Shown here: positions 34,322 through 42,250 of the stretch, piece after piece
How the letters are laid out: each line of letters begins with the position of its first letter
How positions within the stretch are numbered: the first letter of the stretch is position 1
Origin: Caldithrix sp.
Lineage (GTDB): Bacteria; KSB1; UBA2214; DYKH01
Assembly (NCBI GenBank): GCA_020722685.1
Contig: DYKH01000008.1
Span: 5,022-69,021, forward strand
Direction: 5' to 3'
Length of the DNA stretch: 64,000 nt
Program-made: the position numbers and the translations under genes
The notes under the pieces: model-generated
Told to the model about the DNA's origin: nothing
Databases searched by the model: none
The model's input: the letters and a program-made list of their open reading frames with translations, nothing else

Positions 34322-34947
34322 AGGTCGATCGCATAATAGAACGCGGCGAGCCAAATCGCATGGACGCCGCAATCAGCCTGATGCAGCAATTCGATTCCGA
34401 GCCGTCCCATGCCATGCAGGTCGCCAAGTTGGCCTTGCAGCTATTTGACGAGTTGGCTTTTTTTCATGGCTTGGGGCGAATGCAGCGTGAGCTGTTGGAA
34501 GCTTCGGCCTATTTGCACGACATCGGCTGGTCACGGGGAGCAAAGGCGCATCACAAAAGCTCCATGCAAATGATCTTGGGCCATCCTTTGCCCGGCTGGT
34601 CAAGGGAAGAGATTCTGATCATTGCCAATGTGGCCCGTTATCACACCAAAGCCATACCCAAGTCGAGTCATGAAATGTTTGCGGCGCTTTCGGAAGCCAA
34701 TCAACGGATTGTTCGCAAACTGGCGGCCATTTTGCGTGTCGCTGATGGTTTGGATAGATCACATGAGGGCATTGTCCAAGGCTTGCAATGCCGGATGGAA
34801 GATGGTCAATTCAAGCTGACGCTCTTTTGCCGGGGAAGGCTTGGTGCAGAGCAGTATGCGTTTGAGCGAAAGCGAGATTTGTTCGAGAAAGTGTTTGCGA
34901 CCTCCATCGTGATTGCTCAAACAAAAGGTCCGATTCTGAAGCAATGA
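34318..34947 (+). CDS. HD-domain protein, detached Ppx C-terminal domain
   Basis: A 209-residue HD-superfamily protein: His31, the HD pair His67-Asp68 in AYLHDIGW, His78/His79, and a following RVADGLDRSHEG segment. This arrangement matches the C-terminal HD domain of long Ppx/GppA proteins. The ATG overlaps the Ppx stop by four bases, so the pair is coupled and probably forms a two-subunit version of the fused enzyme. A strong terminator at 35005-35038 ends the operon. Confidence 0.85.
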   Translation: MKVDRIIERGEPNRMDAAISLMQQFDSEPSHAMQVAKLALQLFDELAFFHGLGRMQRELLEASAYLHDIGWSRGAKAHHKSSMQMILGHPLPGWSREEILIIANVARYHTKAIPKSSHEMFAALSEANQRIVRKLAAILRVADGLDRSHEGIVQGLQCRMEDGQFKLTLFCRGRLGAEQYAFERKRDLFEKVFATSIVIAQTKGPILKQ

Positions 34948-35004
34948 CTCTTCCTAGTAGTCATTTTTGCCGATCATCAGTTCCCAAATTTCACCGACCA
35001 TCAA

Positions 35005-35038
35005 AAAAAGCCAGAAATCGAGTTCTTTCTGGCTTTTT
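35005..35038. terminator. Bidirectional rho-independent terminator
   Basis: AAAAAGCCAGAAA (35005-35017) pairs with TTTCTGGCTTTTT (35026-35038) around an 8-base loop. It has T runs on both strands and lies between the convergent HD-protein and dihydroorotate-dehydrogenase-like genes. Confidence 0.92.
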
Positions 35039-35137
35039 GATTTTGTCCTTTGTCCCTCGCGGTCAAACATGTTCAACCATGTTTGCGGGCAATGGCCCTA
35101 CGATTCAGGATGGAAGATCGGGTCCAACTTTTGGACT

Positions 35138-36151
35138 CTACGCGGCATGTTGCGAAAACATACTCGCCCTCACATTCAATGCCTTCACATAATTCGCACG
35201 CTCAAACGCAGCCGGCTCGGCCACGGACTTTTGACTCATGCTTCCCTTCATCGCTTTGATGGAATCGTATTCATGAGCTTCCATCCAATCCTGCATATCC
35301 CTTAAGACCTTGATGAGATGATTCGGCCCGTTGAGGAGCAGAGCGGCACACATCTGGGTGACATCCGCGCCGGCCATGATCAGCTTGATGGCGTCTTCTG
35401 CCGTGTGGACGCCGGAGGTGCCGGCCATACTGGCTTGGATTTTGCCGTACAGGATGGCGATCCAGCGCAGAGGCAGCCGCAGATCTTTCGAGTTGCTCAA
35501 GACCACGCCCGGCTTGACCTCCAGATTCTCCAAATCGAGATCTGGCTGATAAAAGCGATTGAACATGACCAGCGCATCGGCGCCGTCTTCGTCCAATTCT
35601 TTGGCCATCCGCGCCAGGGAGCTAAAATAGGGACTCAGCTTCATCGCTACGGGAATCTTGACGTTCGCCTTGACCGCCCGCAGTATCTCCCGGTAGAGAT
35701 TCTCGATTTGCCGGCATTCCTGATTGAGATTGGTCGGCACGAAGTAAATATTCAACTCCAAAGCATCGGCGCCGGCTTGTTCAATCCTTTTTGCATAATC
35801 GATCCAGCCACCGGTGGAGACGCCATTGAGGCTGCCGATAATGGGGATGCTGGTGGCTTCCTTGGCCTTGCGGATGTGCTGCAAGTACTCTTCCGGTCCC
35901 AAATTGTATTCGTCCTGCCTGGGGAAGTAGCTCAGAGCCTCTGCAAAACTTTCGGTCCCATAATTGAGAAAGTGGTCCAATTCTTCGGCTTCGAAAGAAA
36001 TCTGTTCTTCAAAAATCGAATACATGACAATGGCTGATGCCCCGGCATCCTCAAGCTTCTTGATCGTATCCAATTCCTTGGATAGTGGAGAGGACGATGG
36101 CACCAACGGATTTTTCAACTTTAAGCCCATATAGGTCGTTGTCAGATCCAT
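35138..36151 (-). CDS. Dihydroorotate dehydrogenase-like flavoprotein
   Basis: A 337-residue TIM-barrel protein of the dihydroorotate dehydrogenase family, beginning [20 protein letters not shown]. It has the FMN-site segments [44 protein letters not shown] and an FNRFYQPD substrate loop. This subgroup is usually called dihydroorotate dehydrogenase-like because it often sits beside pyruvate:ferredoxin oxidoreductase, as here, and not with pyrimidine genes. It may transfer electrons to or from ferredoxin-linked substrates (inference). It follows the PFOR gene by 123 bp with a perfect hairpin between them. Confidence 0.87.
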   Translation of the reverse strand: MDLTTTYMGLKLKNPLVPSSSPLSKELDTIKKLEDAGASAIVMYSIFEEQISFEAEELDHFLNYGTESFAEALSYFPRQDEYNLGPEEYLQHIRKAKEATSIPIIGSLNGVSTGGWIDYAKRIEQAGADALELNIYFVPTNLNQECRQIENLYREILRAVKANVKIPVAMKLSPYFSSLARMAKELDEDGADALVMFNRFYQPDLDLENLEVKPGVVLSNSKDLRLPLRWIAILYGKIQASMAGTSGVHTAEDAIKLIMAGADVTQMCAALLLNGPNHLIKVLRDMQDWMEAHEYDSIKAMKGSMSQKSVAEPAAFERANYVKALNVRASMFSQHAA

Positions 36152-36185
36152 TTTTACTCTATCCTTTCATTTTTCCTGCCAACAA

Positions 36186-36213
36186 TGGCAAAACCATTCG
36201 GACAGTTTTGCCA
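36186..36213 (-). promoter_or_regulatory. Perfect hairpin between PFOR and DHOD-like genes
   Basis: TGGCAAAAC (36186-36194) and GTTTTGCCA (36205-36213) form a 9-bp perfect stem. No poly-T follows on the - strand, so an mRNA processing or stability element is likelier than a full terminator. Confidence 0.5.
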
Positions 36214-36274
36214 CTGAATCATTTTTGATTATCACTGCACTTGCAAAGTCGAGCGATTCGATAGAAGAGTCGGA

Positions 36275-39200
36275 TTATTCCTCGGCAGCTTGCTTCTTGC
36301 CGTCACCGTATTCCATAGAGGCCCATTTTTCGTAGAGACTCCAACGGGCGTGCGATTCCTTTTGCGCCAGATCGAGCAGCATCTTAGCTCGCTCGGGCTT
36401 GCTTTTGGTGAGCATCTTAAAACGAGTTTCACGATAAGCAAAATCCTCGTAGGAAATGGACGGCGCCTTGGAATCCAGCTTGAGCGGATTTTGTCCTTCT
36501 TTTTCCAACATGGGATTGAAGCGGAACAACGGGTAGTGTCCGCTTTCCACGGCCGCTTTTTGTTCTTCCATTCCTTTGTTCATAGGGATGCCATGAGCGA
36601 TACAATGGGAATAGGCGATGATGATGCTCGGACCTTCATAGGCATCTGCTTCCATGAAGGCACGTACGGTTTGTAGATCATTGTAGCCCATAGCAACGCG
36701 AGCAACGTAGATGTTGCCGTAGGTCATGAAGATCATGCCCATATCTTTCTTGGGCAGTGGCTTGCCGGCCGCGGCAAACTTGGCTACGGCTCCCAGCGGT
36801 GTCGATTTGGACATTTGCCCGCCGGTATTGGAATAGACCTCCGTATCCAGCACGAGGGCATTTACATTTCGCCCACTGGCCAAGACGTGATCCAAGCCGC
36901 CGTAACCGATGTCGTAGGCCCAGCCATCACCGCCGACGATCCAGACGCTTTTCTTCACCAGCATGTCAGCCAGGGATAGCAATTGCTTGGCATCGGTGGA
37001 TTGCAGACCGGATAATTTTTCTTTTAGTATGGCCACCCGCTCCCTTTGGTCGTATATGCCAATCTCTGTGCTCTGATCTGCCGTTAACAGAGCCGTTGCC
37101 AATTCATCGCCGATTTGGCTCGCAAGCCGCTTGACCAACTCTTTAGCAAACTCGGAATGCTTATCGATGGTCAAGCGGTAGCCCAAGCCAAACTCGGCAT
37201 TGTCTTCGAACAGCGAGTTGGACCAAGCCGGCCCACGCCCATCTCTGTTGATGGTATATGGGAAGGTCGGCAAATTGGCGCCATAGATGGAGGAGCAGCC
37301 GGTGGCGTTGGCGATGATGGCGCGATCGCCAAACAACTGGCTGAGCAGCTTGATGTAGGGCGTCTCGCCGCAGCCGGCGCAGGCACCGGAATACTCGAAC
37401 AGCGGCTGCAAAAACTGCGAGCCTTTGACGGTGCCGATCTTAACTTCGCGACGATCCAAATCCGGCAGAGCGAGGAAAAAGTCATAGTTCTCACGCTCCT
37501 GTTCACGAATGGGCGGTTGTGGAGCCATGTTGATGGCCTTGAGTCCGACCTGCGTTTTGTTCTTCGCGGGACAAACCTCGACGCACAGCCCGCAGCCGGT
37601 ACAGTCCTCAGGCGCGACTTGCAGGGTATACTTCCATCCCTCCGGAAAGTCCTTGCCTCTCGACGCAATAGACTTGAAAGTGGCGGGAGCACCCTTCAGA
37701 TGTACGGGATCATAAACCTTTTGCCGGATGGAGGCATGGGGACAAACCATCACACACTTGCCGCACTGGATGCAGACCTCCGGATCCCAAACCGGAATCT
37801 CCAGAGCGATGTTGCGCTTTTCCCATTGCGTGGTGCCGACGGCAAAGGTGCCGTCCACCGGAAAAGCACTCACGGGCACGTCATCACCTTTACCGATGAT
37901 GATTTTGGCCACCACATTGCGCACGAACTCCGGCGATTTGGCCGGAACTACCGCCGGCATTTCCTTTTTGCTGGTCACCGACTTGGGCACCTTTACTTCA
38001 TGCAGATGCGCCAAGGTTTGATCCACGGCCTGGAAATTCTGCTGGACGATCTGCTCACCCTTTTTGCCATAGGTCTTGCGGATCGTATCCTTGATGTAGC
38101 CAATGGCCACGTCTCTCGGCAAAACCCCGGAGATGGCAAAGAAGCAGGTCTGCATAATGGTATTGATGCGCACACCCATACCGGTCTTCTTGGCTACGTC
38201 ATAGGCGTCGATGACGTAGAATTTCAGTCCCTTGTTCACCATCTCTTCCTGAATGACGCGTGGCAGCGTTTCCCACACCTTGTCCGCCGGTGTCTGGGTG
38301 TTGAGCAAAAAGGTCGCGCCTTCGACGGCCTTTTCCAAGACGTCGAACCGTTCCAAGAAAAATTGCTGGTGGCAGGCGACAAAATTGGCGCGATCAATGA
38401 GGTAGGTGGAATGAATGGGACGAGGGCCAAAGCGCAAGTGCGAGACCGTCACAGAGCCGGCTTTTCTGGAATCATAGACAAAATACCCCTGGGCGTAATT
38501 ATCGGTCTCTTCGCCGATGATTTTGATCGAGTTCTTATTCGCGCCCACGGTACCGTCGGAGCCGAGTCCGTAAAAGATACAGCGGACTACGTCCTGTCTT
38601 TCGGTGGTGAAGGCAGGATCATAAGGCAGGCTGGTATGAGCCACGTCATCATTGATGCCGACGGTGAAATGATTCTTCGGCTGATCCTTTTTCAGCTCAT
38701 CGAAGACGGCCTTCACCATGGCCGGAGTGAATTCCTTGGAAGACAAACCGTACCGGCCACCGATCACTTTCGGAAATCCCTTGAGCGGCAATTTGCCCGC
38801 CCCCATGGATTCGGCCAAGGCGTTGACAACATCGAGGTACAGCGGCTCGCCGGAGCTGCCGGGCTCTTTGGTTCGGTCCAAAACGGCAATGGCCCTGACC
38901 GTCTTGGGCAAGGCCTTGATGAAATGCTCGATCGAGAATGGCCGGTACAGGCGTACTTTGACCAGTCCCACTTTCTCTCCCTGCTCATTCAGATACTCCA
39001 CAGCCTCATGCGCGGCCTCGGCCCCGGAGCCCATCATGACGATAATTCGTTCCGCGTCAGGAGTTCCCACGTAATCAAACAAGTGGTATTGGCGACCGGC
39101 GACTTTAGCAAACTTGTCCATGCTCTTCTGCACGATCTGCGGGCAAGCGAGATAGTAGGGATTGCAGGTCTCGCGGGCTTGAAAGAAAACATCGGGGTTT

Positions 39201-39859
39201 TGCGCCGTGCCGCGGATGACCGGATGCTCGGGAGAAAGGCCGCGCGAACGATGGGCGAAAACCAAATCGTCATCAATCATAGCGCGCAAGTCGTCCATGG
39301 TCAATTGCTCAATCTTCTGCACCTCAGAGGAGGAGCGAAAGCCATCAAAAAAGTGGACAAAGGGAATGCGAGCTTCCAAGGTAGCGGCTTGGGAAATGAG
39401 AGCAAAATCCATAATTTCTTGAATACAGTTGGAAGCCAGGAACGCCCAACCCGTGGAACGCGCCGCCATGACATCGCTGTGATCCCCGAATATGGAAAGC
39501 GCATGCGTGGCGACCGTGCGCGCCGAGACGTGGAACACGGTGGAGGTCAACTCCCCCGCAATCTTGAACATATTGGGGATCATGAGCAGCAAACCCTGCG
39601 AGGCGGTGAAAGTTGTGGTCAGCGCTCCGGTCTGCAACGCCCCATGCACGGCCCCCGATGCCCCGCCCTCGCTTTGCATCTCGACGACTTCCGGTACGGT
39701 GCCCCATATATTTTTTTGTCCGCTGGCAGAATAGTCATCCGCCCATTCACCCATCGTCGAAGATGGAGTGATTGGGTAAATGGCAATCACCTCATTGATT
39801 TTGTGGGCTACGTAAGCCGCAGCCTCATTGCCGTCCACGGTTACCATTCTTCTTGACAT
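36275..39859 (-). CDS. nifJ: Pyruvate:ferredoxin (flavodoxin) oxidoreductase
   Basis: An 1194-residue single-chain, homodimeric-type PFOR that makes acetyl-CoA, CO2 and reduced ferredoxin from pyruvate and CoA, or runs in reverse to fix CO2. All domains are present in one chain: N-terminal pyruvate-binding domain (AYPITPSSTMGEWAD), CoA-binding and gamma domains, and two [4Fe-4S] motifs, CIQCGKCVMVCP and CTGCGLCVEVCP. The C-terminal thiamine-diphosphate domain has CAGCGETPY near its start (proximal cluster) and GGDGWAYDIGYGG. Length matches NifJ proteins. GGAGG precedes the ATG by five bases. It indicates anaerobic or microaerophilic metabolism. Confidence 0.95.
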   Translation of the reverse strand: MSRRMVTVDGNEAAAYVAHKINEVIAIYPITPSSTMGEWADDYSASGQKNIWGTVPEVVEMQSEGGASGAVHGALQTGALTTTFTASQGLLLMIPNMFKIAGELTSTVFHVSARTVATHALSIFGDHSDVMAARSTGWAFLASNCIQEIMDFALISQAATLEARIPFVHFFDGFRSSSEVQKIEQLTMDDLRAMIDDDLVFAHRSRGLSPEHPVIRGTAQNPDVFFQARETCNPYYLACPQIVQKSMDKFAKVAGRQYHLFDYVGTPDAERIIVMMGSGAEAAHEAVEYLNEQGEKVGLVKVRLYRPFSIEHFIKALPKTVRAIAVLDRTKEPGSSGEPLYLDVVNALAESMGAGKLPLKGFPKVIGGRYGLSSKEFTPAMVKAVFDELKKDQPKNHFTVGINDDVAHTSLPYDPAFTTERQDVVRCIFYGLGSDGTVGANKNSIKIIGEETDNYAQGYFVYDSRKAGSVTVSHLRFGPRPIHSTYLIDRANFVACHQQFFLERFDVLEKAVEGATFLLNTQTPADKVWETLPRVIQEEMVNKGLKFYVIDAYDVAKKTGMGVRINTIMQTCFFAISGVLPRDVAIGYIKDTIRKTYGKKGEQIVQQNFQAVDQTLAHLHEVKVPKSVTSKKEMPAVVPAKSPEFVRNVVAKIIIGKGDDVPVSAFPVDGTFAVGTTQWEKRNIALEIPVWDPEVCIQCGKCVMVCPHASIRQKVYDPVHLKGAPATFKSIASRGKDFPEGWKYTLQVAPEDCTGCGLCVEVCPAKNKTQVGLKAINMAPQPPIREQERENYDFFLALPDLDRREVKIGTVKGSQFLQPLFEYSGACAGCGETPYIKLLSQLFGDRAIIANATGCSSIYGANLPTFPYTINRDGRGPAWSNSLFEDNAEFGLGYRLTIDKHSEFAKELVKRLASQIGDELATALLTADQSTEIGIYDQRERVAILKEKLSGLQSTDAKQLLSLADMLVKKSVWIVGGDGWAYDIGYGGLDHVLASGRNVNALVLDTEVYSNTGGQMSKSTPLGAVAKFAAAGKPLPKKDMGMIFMTYGNIYVARVAMGYNDLQTVRAFMEADAYEGPSIIIAYSHCIAHGIPMNKGMEEQKAAVESGHYPLFRFNPMLEKEGQNPLKLDSKAPSISYEDFAYRETRFKMLTKSKPERAKMLLDLAQKESHARWSLYEKWASMEYGDGKKQAAEE

Positions 39860-40437
39860 TCGTTACCTCCAACATGCTTGGGATGAAATGAAAAAACGCA
39901 TTACGCCCCTAAAATATCATAGACATTTCAAGAAAATTCATCTACAATTAAGGATGTTCACACTTGGCTTACTCGTAAAGCGGCAGAAGAATTCTTTGCC
40001 TCCGCGAGAGTTGTAGCAGGCAGTAGACCAATCGGGTCGCAATGTAAAGAAATTATTCTATGAAAGCAAGATTTTTCCTGGACGTTAGGTAATAGCTCAC
40101 TTACAGGTGGATTAAGAACCTATATGCGCATTCAAAGAGATTCCTACATCCGCAGGAATGACCTTTGGTGGGTGTCATGCCTACGAAGCCGGCATCCCCA
40201 ACCTGTAAGTGAGGTATTACGACGTTAGCCCCAGGCCAGCACAGCAGCCTTGAGATGCATTCTTGATGAACCCTTTCACCAATGCGGTAAGTAGAGGGCG
40301 CAAAAGAAAAGCCTTGCTTTTTAGCCTTCAAATCGGTTTATTGGCCCAACGACTGTGAATAGGAACGTTACGATTCTCACAACATGTTATCTCAAAGCGA
40401 GCGTTCCTCTGCCAAGTCATCTTTGCTGAAATAAACC
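39860..40437. other. 578-bp divergent spacer with MITE
   Basis: No gene recognised between PFOR and the HAD phosphatase. It holds the 133-bp miniature element at 40089-40221 with its target duplication. Nothing else stands out. Confidence 0.7.
40081..40229. mobile_element. MITE with GTAA inverted ends and 8-bp target duplication
   Basis: The element spans 40089-40221 (133 bp). Left end GTAATAGCTCACTTACAGGTGG; right end reads, in reverse complement, GTAATACCTCACTTACAGGTTGG: one substitution and one single-base indel. It is flanked by GACGTTAG at 40081-40088 and again at 40222-40229, an 8-bp direct repeat. Inside are hairpins of the ATTCCTRCATCCGCAGGAAT and CATGCCTACGAAGCCGGCATC types, found in the other palindromic repeat copies. 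GTAA termini plus 8-bp duplication are typical of IS66-family transposition. No coding capacity. Confidence 0.88.
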
Positions 40438-41268
40438 ATGACGCCACATTCCCCGCAAAAACAGTACTCGTTCTCCGATTGCCAAGCCATCGTCTGCGAC
40501 TTGGACGGCACCCTGTACTTGGACAGCACTCCTCTCGCAGGAGCACACCAGTTCTTAAGGAAGATATTGCAGTCCGGCAGAAAGTTGTTTTACTTTACCA
40601 ACAACACCTCCAAATCGCGCAAGACTTATATCCACAAGCTGGAGAGATTGGGCTTTCCGATCGAGGATCATTTTCTCATCACCTCCGCCGATTGTGCCGA
40701 GACCTATCTCAAAAATCATCAGCTTTTCCCCGAAATTTACCTCGTGGGCAACGCCGACCTTCGAGCGGATTTTATGGACCGACAGTTCCTCTGCATCGAA
40801 GAGGACCAGGCCCTCGTGCCACCGTTACCAAAGGCGGTCGTTTTGGGATTCGATACCGAGTTGACCTATCAGAAGATCCGCACTTGTTACGATCTCATTT
40901 TGAAGGGCATTCCCTACATTGCCACGCATGCGGACGTTTTGTGCCCGGTGTCGGTCGGCCGTTTCATGCCCGATGTCGGTAGCTTCATCTCTCTCTTTGA
41001 GACCGCCACAGGCGGAAAGCGACCGCTGGTGGTCGGTAAGCCGAACAAGGAGGCCGTCGAGGCCATTTGTGAAAGGGCACAACTTCCCCCGGAAAAAATC
41101 GCCTTTGTCGGCGATCGCCTGTATACCGACATGAGGATGGCAGAACGATTCAATATGTTTGGCGTGTTGGTGCTGAGTGGTGAGACAAATGAGGAGATGC
41201 TGCGAAAATCATCCGATCGACCCAAACTGATCGTCAACGGCGTGGCGGATTTGATCGATCTATTATAG
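40438..41268 (+). CDS. HAD-IIA (NagD/PNPase-type) phosphatase
   Basis: A 276-residue haloacid-dehalogenase-superfamily phosphatase of subclass IIA. It has motif I DLDGTLYL (nucleophile Asp21, acid Asp23), motif II FTNNTSKSR (about 56-64), a C2 cap with HADVLCPV, motif III Lys in VVGKPNKE (about 200) and motif IV FVGDRLYTDM (about 223-232). NagD-like enzymes hydrolyse small phosphate esters such as p-nitrophenyl phosphate, nucleotides or phosphoglycolate. Its stop faces that of the PgsA gene across a hexamer repeat tract. Confidence 0.88.
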   Translation: MTPHSPQKQYSFSDCQAIVCDLDGTLYLDSTPLAGAHQFLRKILQSGRKLFYFTNNTSKSRKTYIHKLERLGFPIEDHFLITSADCAETYLKNHQLFPEIYLVGNADLRADFMDRQFLCIEEDQALVPPLPKAVVLGFDTELTYQKIRTCYDLILKGIPYIATHADVLCPVSVGRFMPDVGSFISLFETATGGKRPLVVGKPNKEAVEAICERAQLPPEKIAFVGDRLYTDMRMAERFNMFGVLVLSGETNEEMLRKSSDRPKLIVNGVADLIDLL

Positions 41269-41274
41269 CACGGC

Positions 41275-41369
41275 ATCCTCCTGCTACTGCTACTGCTACT
41301 GCTACTGCTACTGCCCCTGCTACTGCTACTGCCCCTGCCCCTGCCCCTGCTCTTGCCCTGCTCCCGCGT
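41275..41369 (-). repeat. CTGCTA/CTGCCC hexamer tandem repeat
   Basis: About 15 hexamers alternating CTGCTA and CTGCCC fill the convergent gap between the HAD and PgsA genes. On the - strand it reads GTAGCA/GGGCAG and begins right after the PgsA stop. It would encode only Ser/Arg/Gly low-complexity sequence and is not part of a supported gene. Confidence 0.9.
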
Positions 41370-41374
41370 TCCCC

Positions 41375-41995
41375 TCACATCTTTTCTGCTTTCGAAAGCC
41401 GCTCTTTTCTTTTTTCCGTGTGTCGCATGGCCGACAGAACGGTGCTCTTGTTGGCGCTCCAATAGTCGATGGCGGACCATAAGGTTATCATCGAGGCAAT
41501 GAAAATGACGCCTGCCGTCAATGATATCGGGCGGAGGTTAACGAGGGCCTCTGGCAGTAGCGATTGCTTTTGCAGCAAGAGCACGAGCAATACCAGAAAA
41601 ATGCTCGTTGCTTGAACCCATGCCTTGGTCTTGCCGCTTTTGCGCGCGGCTACCACTACCCCGGCCTTCATCGAAAAAACTCGCACCACAGACACCAAGA
41701 CGTCCCGATAAAAGAAGATGGCAATCATCCAGACGGGCGCTAAATTGGCACTGAGAAAGCAGAGGTAAACGGAGAAGCGGGAGATACTGTCGGCAAAGGG
41801 ATCCATGAGCTTGCCAAAATCGGAGATCTGACCGTACTTGCGGGCGATTCTGCCGTCGAGAAAATCGGTGGCTTCGATGACGATGAGCAGGAGAAAGCAT
41901 ATCGACAGCGACCAGAAGGTGTCAAGGGAGAAAAAAAAGATGAACAATGGGGAAATGACGATCCGGATCAAAGTGAGTATGTTGGGGGTTTTCAT
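41375..41995 (-). CDS. pgsA: CDP-alcohol phosphatidyltransferase (PgsA-type)
   Basis: A 206-residue membrane enzyme with about five to six helices. The CDP-alcohol phosphotransferase motif D-x2-DG-x2-AR-x8-G-x3-D-x3-D is complete (Asp44, Asp47, Gly48, Arg52, Gly61, Asp65, Asp69, in DFLDGRIARKYG). The start MKTPNILTLIRIVISP is typical of PgsA, which makes phosphatidylglycerophosphate from CDP-diacylglycerol and glycerol 3-phosphate. Another acceptor alcohol cannot be excluded. AGGA lies a few bases before the ATG. The C-terminal 30 residues are charged and cytoplasmic. Confidence 0.88.
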   Translation of the reverse strand: MKTPNILTLIRIVISPLFIFFFSLDTFWSLSICFLLLIVIEATDFLDGRIARKYGQISDFGKLMDPFADSISRFSVYLCFLSANLAPVWMIAIFFYRDVLVSVVRVFSMKAGVVVAARKSGKTKAWVQATSIFLVLLVLLLQKQSLLPEALVNLRPISLTAGVIFIASMITLWSAIDYWSANKSTVLSAMRHTEKRKERLSKAEKM

Positions 41996-42250
41996 TATTC
42001 CTATCTCACGCCTCTCGGTGCTGCCTGCAAGGTAATTCTATTGAGGCCAAAGATAGCGAAAAAAAAAAGAAGCAGCAAGATTTTTTCTGTTCAATGGCTT
42101 GCCGCTTCCACAAGGCACTATGGGGCAACCGCTTTGTGCTACCACGCTGAAACGGTCCTCAACGGGCGGTTAGAAAGAAAAGTAAATCTGTGCGCCCACC
42201 GAATCGTCGAAACGGGCGCGTTCATGGGAAAGAAAATGGGGCTTGTGTGA

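Noticed and set aside
37115..39856. Long + strand reading frame of about 913 codons
   Set aside because: It lies entirely antisense to the PFOR gene, whose family motifs are unmistakable. It is a by-product of codon bias.
40914..41480. Ser/Arg-rich protein on the - strand
   Set aside because: It is the translation of the hexamer tract and overlaps two well-supported genes.
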